A stretch of 64,000 nt of DNA from Anaerofilum hominis (GTDB taxonomy: Bacteria > Bacillota > Clostridia > Oscillospirales > Ruminococcaceae). The stretch spans positions 310,001 to 374,000 of the forward strand of contig NZ_JACONZ010000002.1 in NCBI RefSeq assembly GCF_014287275.1, given 5' to 3'. Positions 1 through 10,300 of the stretch are shown piece by piece. Positions within the stretch are counted from its first letter, which is position 1. Each line of letters opens with the position of its first letter. Below the pieces are notes generated by a model. It did no database searches. It had not been told where the DNA came from and saw nothing but the letters and a program-made list of their open reading frames with translations. The position numbers and the translations under genes were made by a program.

Positions 1-760
1 CGGCCGCGTAGTCAAAGCAGATGCCGCCGCCGCTGGCCAGCGTTTCGTCCACATCGGGCAGAAAATTCTGCACCGACCCGCGGGAGGCGACCGCCGCCTT
101 GTCGTAGTCATAGTCCACATGCTCCATCACGTAGTTGTACACCCGGTCCACCACTTCAAGGTCGGTCTCGGCCCCCTGGGCCAGTTCGGCCGCAGTGGCC
201 ACCGCCCCGGTGTCCGCATCGTAGCGCACGAACTGATTGGGCCGCAGAAAGGTGGTGAACTCGTCTTTCACCGGCGCGCTGACGGTGACGCCGTAAAGCG
301 GATAATACTCGTTGCCGCCGGCGCTCTCGTAGACGTTGATCTGATAGCTGCCCGCCCCGGCCGACAGCGGGAACACCTCCCAGCCGCCGTTCAGGGCAAA
401 CTTGTACTGCACGCCGTCCGGGCCGTCCACCAGCATGCGCACCTTGGGGCTGGCGCCTGCATAGTTGGCCATAAAGTAACCGTCCGCCAGGTTGGAGCAA
501 TCGATGGTCACCGAGGCGTTGCCGTAGGCCTCGGTCCCGAGGGCGGAGGGTTCCAGCACCTGGGGGGTGCTGTCCCGCACGGGGGTGGGCTCCGGCGTCG
601 GGGCAGGGGTGGCGGTGGCCGCCGGGGGCTGGGCCGGGCTCGCCGCGCCCGGCACCGGCGAAGAGGACACCGGCACGGGGTCCCCGCCGCAGCCGTACAG
701 CGCCGAGGCGAGTAAAAGAGAGAGCAGCAGCGCCAGCGCGCGCCGCAGTGTTTCCCGCAC
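1..760 (-). CDS. Transglutaminase-like lipoprotein, 3' end cut by window
   Basis: Leftward gene running off the window edge; 253 residues are visible. A GTG start at 760 follows a good GGAGGTGG site. The N-terminus is a lipoprotein signal (Arg-rich, Leu-rich core, then LYGC, the probable lipobox), followed by a Pro/Thr/Ala-rich linker, a beta-rich stretch, and near the edge the motif GGGICFDYAA. In the transglutaminase-like fold this holds the catalytic Cys; the His and Asp lie outside the window. Probably a membrane-anchored extracellular protein acting on surface peptides or proteins. It reads in the same direction as the sortase behind it but is separated from it by about 350 bases with its own candidate promoter. 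The family is clear from the Cys motif; the substrate is not. Confidence 0.75.
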   Translation of the reverse strand, partial: MRETLRRALALLLSLLLASALYGCGGDPVPVSSSPVPGAASPAQPPAATATPAPTPEPTPVRDSTPQVLEPSALGTEAYGNASVTIDCSNLADGYFMANYAGASPKVRMLVDGPDGVQYKFALNGGWEVFPLSAGAGSYQINVYESAGGNEYYPLYGVTVSAPVKDEFTTFLRPNQFVRYDADTGAVATAAELAQGAETDLEVVDRVYNYVMEHVDYDYDKAAVASRGSVQNFLPDVDETLASGGGICFDYAA

Positions 761-815
761 GGACGCCACCTCCTTGCCGCGGGCCGAAAATTTTTGCAAC
801 ATCGTGTCTGCGCAG

Positions 816-850
816 CCCTTATCCGGCCTGGCCGGCCCGCCGGATAAGGG
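816..850. repeat. Stem-loop in the leader of the lipoprotein gene
   Basis: An 11-bp perfect inverted repeat (CCCTTATCCGG and CCGGATAAGGG) with a 13-base loop, followed by a second short hairpin near 860-878. No T-run follows on either strand, so it does not look like a simple terminator. It would lie in the 5' leader of the lipoprotein mRNA. Role unknown. Confidence 0.4.
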
Positions 851-941
851 CGGACCGGCCGGCGTAAAGCGCCGGGCAAAGGGCGGGGCCGCCCCGGCAG
901 GCGCGCCCCAAGGGCCCGCCCGCGGCGGCGATCTACTTTTT

Positions 942-969
942 AGTCTACATCAATTTTAAAAAATGGCAA
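942..969 (-). promoter_or_regulatory. Candidate promoter of the lipoprotein gene
   Basis: Reading leftward: TTGCCA, 16 bases, TAGACT, in the only AT-rich part of this gap. It predicts a leader of about 175 nt. Match to consensus is moderate. The rest of the gap 761-1112 holds only GC-rich hairpins. Confidence 0.35.
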
Positions 970-1112
970 CAAAAAAATCAAACCGTTTATCGATCTGTCA
1001 AAGAAAACCTGGACTTTATCTTCACGGACAATGCTGTTCTGGCCGCGGGAGACAGACCACCTGTGTTCCCCCCTGGGCGGTCGCCCGCGCCCGGTGCCGG
1101 CTTTGAAGCCGT

Positions 1113-1841
1113 TCAGCCCCCGGAAGAGCTGGAGGAAGAGGACGAGCCGTCGCCGTCCTCCGGCTCGAGCGGGTCGGCCCGCAGCAGCTTGCCGCGCACA
1201 CAGACCCGCTCGGTGTCCCCCTCCATCTGGCAGCTGGAAAGGGTGATGGCGCTGTAGTTGGTGCAGTACATCATGCTCCAGTCGTCTACCGGCACGGTCA
1301 CCGTCTCCATATACTGATAGGTGAACAGGTAGCCGTTGTATTCCAGATACAGCAGGTCGCCCTCCTGAAATTTATCGATGTTATAGAATTCGGCCCCATA
1401 GACGCCCCGGTGCCCGGCAATACAGACGTTGGGGTTGCCGTAGCTGGGCAAAGCGCTGTAGTTGTACAGCCCCACGCCGTATTTGAGCACCCCCTCGGTG
1501 GTGCCGCTCAGCACCTCGCCCTCATAGGCCAGCCGGGGCACCCGCAGCACCAGCTGCCCGTTTTTGTACGCCTTGCGCTCGTTGGTGAGAAAAAAGCTGT
1601 CGGTGGGATAGGTGTAGCGATTGTAGTTGTCCTCCACAAAACCGCTGTCTGCGGTCAGCGAAAGATCCTCCACCGTGGGCAGCGACATGTCCAGGTTCTC
1701 CCGGTAGGTCCACTCGCGGTACCATTTGGGCACCCAGTTGACCCCGACGTAATACAGCAGCAGCGCCGCGCCCGCCAGGATCAGCACAAGCGACAGCAGC
1801 CCGCGCGGGGTAAGGCGGTGTTTTTTTTGAGGATGTTCCAT
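1113..1841 (-). CDS. Sortase (class D-like)
   Basis: 242-residue membrane-anchored transpeptidase that would attach LPxT-type proteins to the cell wall. It has a basic N-terminus, one membrane segment (about residues 13-33), then the sortase beta-barrel. Catalytic residues are visible: His144 in AGHRG, Cys204 in TLSSC and Arg216 in VCVRG. The tail after the barrel is unusual: acidic, then a run of eight serines and two glycines. The two nearby large surface proteins end in LPxTSG signals and are the obvious substrates. It is divergent from the SARP regulator across a 300-base AT-rich gap. The sortase assignment is firm, the subclass less so. Confidence 0.9.
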   Translation of the reverse strand: MEHPQKKHRLTPRGLLSLVLILAGAALLLYYVGVNWVPKWYREWTYRENLDMSLPTVEDLSLTADSGFVEDNYNRYTYPTDSFFLTNERKAYKNGQLVLRVPRLAYEGEVLSGTTEGVLKYGVGLYNYSALPSYGNPNVCIAGHRGVYGAEFYNIDKFQEGDLLYLEYNGYLFTYQYMETVTVPVDDWSMMYCTNYSAITLSSCQMEGDTERVCVRGKLLRADPLEPEDGDGSSSSSSSSGG

Positions 1842-1903
1842 GCCCTGTCTCTCTGCCTCTTTCTGTTTAAAATTTCTCTGTCTTTGAAGTTCAAATTTGA
1901 AAA

Positions 1904-1932
1904 GTCATAAAATATCGGGTTGAATTTTGCAA
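1904..1932 (-). promoter_or_regulatory. Candidate promoter of the sortase gene
   Basis: Leftward TTGCAA, 17 bases, TATGAC, about 60 bases before the sortase start, inside the AT-rich divergent region. Confidence 0.35.
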
Positions 1933-2044
1933 AACAACAAAAAAGTGATGGAAAAGCAATTAGAATCAGGTAAAATGCACAAAAGAATAATTTTATTTTC
2001 ATCCAAACTTTGAAATAGTTGGCGCTTTCTATTTTACCGCCTAT

Positions 2045-2074
2045 TTGCTATACTTGTAAATAGCGAAATAAAAT
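2045..2074 (+). promoter_or_regulatory. Candidate promoter of the SARP regulator
   Basis: TTGCTA, 18 bases, TAAAAT. It overlaps a small inverted repeat (CTATTT and AAATAG). The remainder of 1842-2139 is AT-rich with no other gene. Confidence 0.4.
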
Positions 2075-2139
2075 CAGAGCAAAACCAAAATTTTCTGCAG
2101 ACCATTTTTTTGAGACCGACAGAAAGGGGGGTGGGACGG

Positions 2140-3345
2140 TTGCAGCAACCCTGTATCCATATCGCCATGCTGGGCGAGTTCCAGGTGAAAGTGGGAGACG
2201 CGGTCGTCAGCGGCGGCGGCGCCCGTGCCAACCAGATCTGGAACCTGCTGCAATACCTGGTCGCCTTCCGGCACAAGACCCTCTCGCAGGAGGAGATCAT
2301 CGACGCCATGTGGGAGGAGGGCACCGGGGACCCGGCCAGCGCGCTGAAAAACCGGGTCTACCGCATCCGCACCGCTTTTGCCAGGGCGGGCGCGCCTTAT
2401 GCCAAAGACGTCATCCGTCTGTCGGGCGGCGTTTATGCCTGGAACAACGACCTGCCCTGTCAGGTGGACACCGAGATCTTTGAGGACTGCTGTGCCCGCG
2501 CGGCCGCGCCCTCGCTGCCGCAGGCGCAGCGCATCGCCCTTTACCGCCAGGCGGTGGACCTGTACAAGGGCGATTTTCTGCCCGCCGCCTGTTTCATGTC
2601 CTGGGTCATCCCGCTGAGCAGGCATTATCACACGCTTTATTTCAAAAGCGTGCAGAGCCTGCTGGAGCTGTACGAGGCCACGGAGGATTATGAGGCCATG
2701 TACGAGGTGGCGAACAGCGCCGCGGGCATCGACAAATTTGAGGAGGCGCCCCACAAATACATATTGCTCAGCCTGATGGGGCAGGGCAAACAGGCGCAGG
2801 CGCTCAACTATTACAATTATGTCAGCGACCTGTTCTACCGGGAGATGGGGGTGGGCCTGTCGGAGGAGCTGAGGGCCCTGTACCAGCAGATCGCCAGGAC
2901 CGTCAAGACCGCCCGCACCGATCTTGACGTGCTGCGCGAGGATATGCGGGAGGACCCGGCCAGCATCAACGGCGCTTTCTACTGTGAGTACGAAGTTTTT
3001 AAAAACCTTTACCGCATCGAGGCGCGGGCGGCGGGCAGGCATGGGTCTTCCACCTATCTGGGCCTGCTGGGCCTGAGCGCGCCGGAGGGCGGCGAGCCTG
3101 CCCGGGACGTGCTGGAGCGCGGCATGGAGGCGCTTTACCGCTGCATCATGGACAGCCTGCGCCGCGGCGACGTGTTTTCCCGCTGCAGCGCCAGCCAGTA
3201 TGTGCTGCTGCTCTCGCCCATCACCTACGAGGACGGGCAGATCGTGCTCACCCGCATTGAAAAAAATTTCAAACGCGTCTACCACTCCCGCAAGGCGGCG
3301 CTGGTGCGCAACCTGCAGCCCCTTATCCCGGTGGACGAGTGGTGA
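2140..3345 (+). CDS. SARP/BTAD-type transcriptional regulator with degenerate GGDEF-like tail
   Basis: About 400 residues. The N-terminal 90 or so residues fit an OmpR-like winged helix of the SARP type (IAMLGEFQV opening, then LKNRVYRIR in the recognition-helix region). The middle is the bacterial transcriptional activator domain, all-helical and TPR-like (about 95-260). The last 120 residues resemble a GGDEF/nucleotide-cyclase fold, but the active-site loop reads SRCSASQYVLLL, so it should not make c-di-GMP. Start: TTG at 2140 follows AAAGGGGGG; an in-frame TTG at 2110 lacks a ribosome site. It is divergent from the sortase and just upstream of two surface-protein genes whose promoters share GGTGAC repeats, so it is the likely local activator (inference). 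Confidence 0.8.
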   Translation: MQQPCIHIAMLGEFQVKVGDAVVSGGGARANQIWNLLQYLVAFRHKTLSQEEIIDAMWEEGTGDPASALKNRVYRIRTAFARAGAPYAKDVIRLSGGVYAWNNDLPCQVDTEIFEDCCARAAAPSLPQAQRIALYRQAVDLYKGDFLPAACFMSWVIPLSRHYHTLYFKSVQSLLELYEATEDYEAMYEVANSAAGIDKFEEAPHKYILLSLMGQGKQAQALNYYNYVSDLFYREMGVGLSEELRALYQQIARTVKTARTDLDVLREDMREDPASINGAFYCEYEVFKNLYRIEARAAGRHGSSTYLGLLGLSAPEGGEPARDVLERGMEALYRCIMDSLRRGDVFSRCSASQYVLLLSPITYEDGQIVLTRIEKNFKRVYHSRKAALVRNLQPLIPVDEW

Positions 3346-3366
3346 GCCGGCGTGTAATGCGTCCCC

Positions 3367-3399
3367 AAAGGACGGGCACAAAAGTGCCCGTCCTTTTTT
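3367..3399 (+). terminator. Intrinsic terminator after the SARP gene
   Basis: GGACGGGCAC, loop AAAA, GTGCCCGTCC, then TTTTTT. Perfect 10-bp stem flanked by A and T runs. Confidence 0.92.
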
Positions 3400-3672
3400 G
3401 TGTTTTTGCAGACCGGGGAGAAAACGGTCTTAAAACAGGTCACAAAAATCTCGAAATATGATTTTTTAAGAAAGAAAGGGCGGGCCACGGGGGCGGAAAA
3501 CGCTGGACCTGCCTTTGAACCTGCGCCGCAGGGGAAGCTGAGGCGAAACAGGGCATTTGCCGCAGCCCGCCGCCGTCTGCGGGCTGCGTGTAAGCTGCCG
3601 CGCCGCGGCTTTTTTTCCCGCAGAGCCGCCAATAGGCCTCAGGTCGCGCGCGGGCGGAAGCGATTAAAAAAA

Positions 3673-3727
3673 TTGTGACAAAAAAACAAAAGACGGTGAC
3701 CGTTCGGTGACTGCCGGGTGAGATAAT
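3673..3727 (+). promoter_or_regulatory. Promoter with 11-bp-phased GGTGA repeats
   Basis: CGGTGAC at 3694-3700 and again at 3705-3711, exactly 11 bases apart, with a third GGGTGAG at 3716-3722 and an upstream TTGTGAC at 3673-3679. A -10 box GATAAT lies at 3722-3727; there is no good -35. Two or three direct heptamers at 11-bp spacing next to a -10 box is the known layout of SARP activator sites. The same GGTGAC-to-GATAAT distance recurs before the second adhesin. Apart from this site the gap 3400-3803 shows nothing recognisable. Confidence 0.55.
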
Positions 3728-3803
3728 GACAATGATAAAACCGGCCGGGTGGGCGCAGTGTCCTCTTTTGGCCGGCGATCCGATCACAGAACAGAAAGGC
3801 GGG

Positions 3804-4301
3804 ATGTGCATGGCGGGCACGGGCGGCAAGGCCCTCATCATACCCAACGGCGCCACCCGCGTGCTGATCTGTGTCGACGCCCTGCGGGATGAAGAGCTGG
3901 GCGGCAGATGGTACAATCCCTATCAGCCCCAGGCGGTGCGGTTTGAAAGCGTGCTGCAGCTGCTCGGCGGCATGGAAGAGCTCTACGACGATCTGTCCTT
4001 TCCGCAGCCCGCGTTCTGCTGCCGCAGCTGGCGGCAGGAAGAGCGCGGCCGGGACAGATACCGCAAACGGCAGAAAGAGGTGAAGAGGTACATGAGCGAC
4101 GAGATCTTCAAAGAAAAGCGGGGCGAAAAGGCCACTTTCGTGGTGCAGGTCCAGTTCCGGCAGAACGCCACCTGGCAGGGCACCGTGACCTGGGCCGAAA
4201 AAAACGAGACAAGGCATTTCCGCAGCACGCTGGAGCTGATCCGCCTCATGGACGAAAGCCTCAGCATGGATCAGGACACACCGGCCCAGGCCGCGCCCTG
4301 A
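3804..4301 (+). CDS. Unknown protein with two similar domains
   Basis: 165 residues, no signal peptide or membrane segment, family not recognised. The N-terminal part (from RVLICVDA) and the C-terminal part (from ATFVVQVQ) follow the same pattern: a beta-strand with alternating Val, a GR or GT turn, then F-x-S-x-L-x-L-L-x-x-M near a helix end. This suggests an internal duplication of a roughly 50-residue beta-helix unit joined by a highly charged Arg/Lys/Glu linker. ATG 3804 (or 3810) follows AAAGG; an upstream ATG at 3726 overlaps the predicted -10 box and is unlikely. It sits 88 bases before the giant adhesin gene and probably shares its promoter, so a cytoplasmic role in its expression or export is possible. 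Confidence 0.65.
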   Translation: MCMAGTGGKALIIPNGATRVLICVDALRDEELGGRWYNPYQPQAVRFESVLQLLGGMEELYDDLSFPQPAFCCRSWRQEERGRDRYRKRQKEVKRYMSDEIFKEKRGEKATFVVQVQFRQNATWQGTVTWAEKNETRHFRSTLELIRLMDESLSMDQDTPAQAAP

Positions 4302-4389
4302 AGCGGCAGACCCCCAGCATCCCCGGCCCGGAGGCCGGTTCAGATAGATCAACACCCTATATGAGTTAAGTGAGGAAAGGGTTGAAGAA

Positions 4390-7300
4390 ATGAAGAAAAA
4401 ATTTTTAAGTACGCTGTTGGCGCTTGTCATGCTGGCGACCTGCCTGCCGCTGAACCTGTTCAGCGCGGTCGCGCCAAACGACAGCGGTGAGGCTGCGGTG
4501 CCCGGTGTCTATAACGGCGCAAGCGTCACCAAAGACGGTATCACCCTGAGCAAGGACGCCGTGCAGGTGGGCCTTGACGAGTACGAGGTCACCCTTAAGC
4601 TCACCGGCGGCGGCACTGCGCTGCAGCGTGAGCCGATGGAGCTGGTCTTTGCCCTGGACGCCTCTGCCAGTATGTGGGAGCAGGTTACGGTCACCGCGCG
4701 CAGGGAGTGCGGCAAGACGATCCAGAGGTCGGTGAACACGACCACCTCGACAAAGACCGGCGACAACTATTGGGAGAGGGGCGCGCTGAAGCGCACTTTC
4801 ACCGAGACCGAGACCCAAAAGGTCACCTATCAGTGCGAGGACGGCCATGTGCAGAGCACCTACACCGCCACGCGCACCCGCAGCGGCACCCAGACTTATT
4901 GGGCTTTCGTAGGATGGGAAAACGACGGCAGCCCCAGCTGGAGCGGCTGGAGATGGTCGAGCCCGGACGTGAATATCGCGGGCCAGACCTGCAAGTTTGA
5001 AGTTGTAGGCACCGGACAAAGCAAAGTTGACCGCATCGTGCGCGCCCGCGCGGCAATGAAAGAGCTGCTGCGCAAGCTGTACGACAACAAAGTCGACGCG
5101 CGTATCCGCATCCTTCAATTTGCTGGTAATTCGCAGGAGCTGACTTCCGGCTGGGTCGATCTGATGAAAGAACAGGACGGCGAGCTGGTACAGGATCAGA
5201 CCGCGCTGAACACACTTCTCGGCCTCATTGATACGAGATGGTCCCCCTTGCCCAAAAGCGGCGGCAGCGACCGTCCGATTTATGGGAAAAGCGGCGGCAC
5301 CAACATCCAGCAGGCGCTGTCTCATGCCGATCGCCTGTTCACCGCAGACAATACTAAGCCGCAGAATCTGCTGCTCGTCAGCGACGGCGGCCCCACCACC
5401 TATAATAAAAACGGCACGATCGGTTATTGGTGTACAAAGCACAGCGATTATTGTTCAGACGCCGCTGATGCGGCGCTGAAACAGGCGGGGACGGTAAAGA
5501 ACGCCCACGCCGCGAATTCGAACTTCTCACTGTACGCGGTATCGGTGGATATCACGAACAGCAGTGCAAAAAAATTCTTCCCGCAGCTTGCCAGCCCGGG
5601 CTGTTCCGTAGAGGCCAGCAGTGAAGAGCTCAGCGGCGAGTTCATGAAATTCGTCTCCAAGATCACCCAGCTGGTGAACAACGGCGTCGTGACCGACCGG
5701 ATGGGTGAAGACGTGGACCTGGAAGAGCAGAGCGTAGCCATCAGCCCCTCCGTGTTGTACGGGGACGACGGCGAAGCGCTGCCCGCCGGCCAGCAGCCGT
5801 CGTACAGTTTCAAGGACGGTATTCTGGAATGGTATACCGGCTCCTATCTGAAAAAGGGCGAGGAGTACACCATCACTTACCGGGTAAAACTGAACAATCT
5901 TGACAAGGCCGGCCAGTATGTGCCCTTGAACGGCACCACAAGTTTGTCCTATAAAGATAAGGACGGCAAAAGTCACGATATAAACTTCAATGTGCCGCAG
6001 GTGGCCTATGCCACCGGCACCCTGCTGGTGACCGCCAGCGGCCTGCCGGATGGGGCGGTCTTGCATGAGCAGACCGATGGTCCCGCGCTTGTGGGCACAG
6101 GGGAATTCACCAACGAGTTCGACACGGTACGGTCTGCGGGAAAGATTGTAGACAATCTGCCCGCTGATTATGAGCTGAAGCAGGTGAACGTCACCCGCGG
6201 CGAAGGTGCGGACACACAGGAACTCACCCCGGAAGAATTTGAAGAGTGGTTGAAAGAAGCGTCTTCCAGCAAGGGGACGGGGATCCTGGACGTCGTAGCT
6301 GGCCAGACCAAGATCGAATATGTTTACGGCGTCAAGCGCGGCGGTTTCAGCTTTGCCAAGACATTGGCTGCCGGCCTGCCCGCGGACGGCGCGACGGCAT
6401 TTACGTTCAAGATAGAACTGGCCAACGAGAAGTATGACCTCAACGGTGAGACCATCAAGTATGTGGTGGGCGGCGCCGAGCACACGCAGGTGCTGAAAAG
6501 CTCTTTGCTGGGTGGGTACTCCTTTAAGGTGGAAGTCAAGGCGGGCCAGACCGTTCAGGTCGCTCAGGTGCCCGTGGGGACCCGCTATGTGGTCTCTGAG
6601 ACCGATACGGGAGATTATGCCGATTTGACTGAAACCATGGCCGGCACGGTCGTGGCGGGCGACGGCGCCCGCGGGACATTTACCAACAACAAAAATTTTG
6701 CACTGACCGTTGAACATGTGTATTTCGCCGCTGATGGCAGCGAGATGAAGGTAACTTCGAAAGATGCGGTAGAGACTCTGTTTGGAGCCGCTGTCCATGA
6801 GACCAAAGCAGACAAAGACGGTTATATCCTCACGAACATCGTCATGACGCCCTCCAATAAAACGGAGATCGTTGATAAAACAGCCGGCGTCATCACTGCA
6901 ACCATGCCTGCGCAGGACGCGGTCATTCGGTTTGAGTATACTCCCCGCACCGATCTGAGCTATACGGTGGAATACCGCGAGGACAGCGAGACCGGCTCGG
7001 TGCTGTACCCCTCCAAGACGGAAACGGGCAAGACATTCGGCAAGACCTATACCGAAAACGCGGTTGACATCAAGGGTTATAAGGTGGATCAGGAGACCAA
7101 AACCGTAACGATGGCGACCGGCGTCAATAAGATCGTCTTCATCTATACAAAAGACGACGGGCAGACGCAGAAAACGACCTACACTGTGAAACACACGATC
7201 GAGGGTGTGGAGCAGACCGCGGACACCAGAAACTACGAGGACACCGCGTGGATCAATGAAAAGAACCCGACCATCGTGGTCAAGGACGGTTCTCTGGCGC

Positions 7301-10300
7301 AGAAGACCTACACAGGCTACAAGTTCGAAAAGATGACCCCGGCGGCCAAAGAGGGGGATTCTGTCGCCAGCGGCACGGTTATTGTTCTGAACTATGTGAG
7401 GGACGATAAACAGACGCAGCCGACGAGCTATACGGTGCAGCACAAGGTGGAGGGCGAGATCCGCGATAGCCAGAAATATACCGGCACTGCGTGGATCAAC
7501 GAGGAGAACCCGACCATCGTGGTCAAGGCCGGTTCTCTGGCAGAGAAGACCTACACGGGCTACAAGTTCATCAGTATCGACACAGAGTCCAAAGAGGGCG
7601 ACAAAATTGCCAGCGGCACGGTCATCACTCTGACGTATGTAAAAGATGATGGCCAGACGCAGCCGACGAGCTACACGGTGCAGCACAAGGTGGAGGGCGA
7701 GATCCGCGATAGCCAGAAATATACCGGCACTGCGTGGATCAATGAAGAGAACCCGACCATTAAGATCGAGGCCGGCTCCCTGGCAGAGAAGACCTACACG
7801 GGCTACAAGTTCATCAGTATCGACACAGAGTCCAAAGAGGGCGACGAGATTGCCAGCGGCACGGTCATCACTCTGACGTATGTAAAAGACGATAAGCAGA
7901 CGCAGAAGACGACCTACACTGTGAAACACACGATCGAGGGTGTGGAGCAGACCGCGGACACCAGGAGCTACGAGGGCACTGCGTGGATCAACGAAAAGAA
8001 CCCGACCATTAAGATCGAGACCGGTTCTCTGGCGCAGAAGACCTACACGGGCTACAGGTTTGACAGCATGACCCCGGAGACCAAAGAGGGGGATTCTGTC
8101 GCCAGCGGCACGGTTATTGTTCTGAACTATGTGAGGGACGACAGCCAGACGCAGCCGACGACCTACACTGTGAAACACACGATCGAGGGTGCGGAGCAGA
8201 CCGCGGACACCAGAAACTACGAGGACACCGCGTGGATCAATGAAAAGAACCCGACTATCAGGGTTCAGGAGGGAACACTAACCCCCAACAAGTATCAGGG
8301 CTACAAGTTCGAAAAGATGACCCCGGAGACCAAAGAGGGGGATTCTGTAGCCAGCGGCGCGGTTATCGTTTTGAACTATGTGAGGGACGATAAGCAGACA
8401 CAGCCGACGAGCTATACGGTGCAGCACAAGGTGGAGGGTAAGATCCGCGATAGTCAGGACTATACCGGCACTGCGTGGATCAATGAAAAGAACCCGACCA
8501 TCGTGGTCAAGGACGGTTCTCTGGCGCAGAAGACCTACACGGGCTACAGGTTTGACAGCATGACCCCGGAGACCAAAGAGGGGGATTCTGTCGCCAGCGG
8601 CGCGGTTATCGTTTTGAACTATGTGAGGGACGATAAGCAGACGCAGAAGACGACCTACACTGTGAAACACACGATCGAGGGTGTGGAGCAGACCGCGGAC
8701 ACCAGGAACTACGAGGACACCGCGTGGATCAACGAAGAGAACCCGACCATCGTGGTCAAGGCCGGTTCTCTGGCAGAGAAGACCTACACGGGCTACAGGT
8801 TTGACAGCATGACCCCGGAGACCAAAGAGGGGGATTCTGTCGTCAGCGGTACGGTTATCGTTCTGAACTATGTAAGGGACGACGGGCAGACGCAGAAAAC
8901 AGCCTACACTGTAAAGCACACGATCGAGGGTGTGGAGCAGACCGCGGACACCAGGGGCTACGAGGGCACTGCGTGGATCAACGAAAAGAACCCGACCATC
9001 GTGGTCAAGGACGGTTCTCTGGCGCAGAAGACCTACACGGGCTACAAGTTCGAAAAGATGACCCCGGAGACCAAAGAGGGGGATTCTGTTGCCAGCGGCA
9101 CGGTTATCGTTCTGAACTATGTGAGGGACGATAAACAGACGCAGCCGACGAGCTATACGGTGCAGCACAAGGTGGAGGGCGAGATCCGCGATAGCCAGAA
9201 ATATACCGGCACTGCGTGGGTCAATGAGGAGAACCCGACCATTAAGATCGAGGCCGGTTCTCTGGCAGAGAAGACCTACACGGGCTACAAGTTCATCAGT
9301 ATCGACACAGAGTCCAAAGAGGGCGACAAGATTGCCAGCGGCACGGTCATCACTCTGACGTATGTAAAAGACGATGGCCAGACACAGCCGACGAGCTACA
9401 CGGTGCAGCACAAGGTGGAGGGCGAGATCCGCGATAGCCAGAAATATACCGGCACTGCGTGGATCAATGAAGAGAATCCGACCATTAAGATCGAGGCCGG
9501 TTCCCTGGCAGAGAAGACCTACACGGGCTACAAGTTCATCAGTATCGACACAGAGTCCAAAGAGGGCGACAAGATTGCCAGCGGCACGGTCATCACTCTG
9601 ACGTATGTAAAAGACGACAAGCAGACGCAGAAAACGGCCTACACTGTGAAGCACACGATCGAGGGTGTGGAGCAGACCGCAGACACCAGAAACTACGAGG
9701 GCACCGCGTGGATCAATGAAAAGAACCCGACTATCGTGGTCAAGGCCGGTTCTCTGGCAGAGAAGACCTACACGGGCTACAAGTTCGAAAAGATGACCCC
9801 GGAGGCCAAAGAGGGGGATTCTGTCGCCAGCGGCACGGTTATCGTTCTGAACTATGTGAGGGACGATGAGCAGACGCAGAAAACGGCCTACACTGTGAAA
9901 CACACGATCGAGGGTGTGGAGCAGACTGCGGACACCAGGGGCTACGAGGGCACCGCGTGGATCAACGATGAGAACCCGACTATCGTGGTCAAGGACGGTT
10001 CTTTGGCGCAGAAGACCTACACGGGCTACAGGTTTGACAGTATGACCCCGGAGACCAAAGAGGGGGATTCTGTCGCCAGCGGCGCGGTTATCGTTCTGAA
10101 CTATGTGAGGGACGATGAGCAGACAAAGACCGTGGGCTACACGGTTGAATATTACCAGGACGGCAGCCATGTGGTCGGAGATGACGTGGAGACTGAAAAG
10201 GCTGTGTGGGTAAACGGTAGTTTGCCTGTAAGTGTGAACATGCCCGGCGATAAATATGCCGGCTATAAGCTGGCAGACGCCCCCACAGATCCCGTGACAA

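Noticed and set aside
3726..3803. Upstream ATG at 3726 as start of the two-domain unknown protein
   Set aside because: It overlaps the predicted -10 box and has no ribosome site; ATG 3804 follows AAAGG.
7162..10119. Regularly spaced repeats resembling a CRISPR or satellite array
   Set aside because: Units are about 246 bp, in frame, contiguous and encode MucBP-like domains; there are no spacers and no cas genes.
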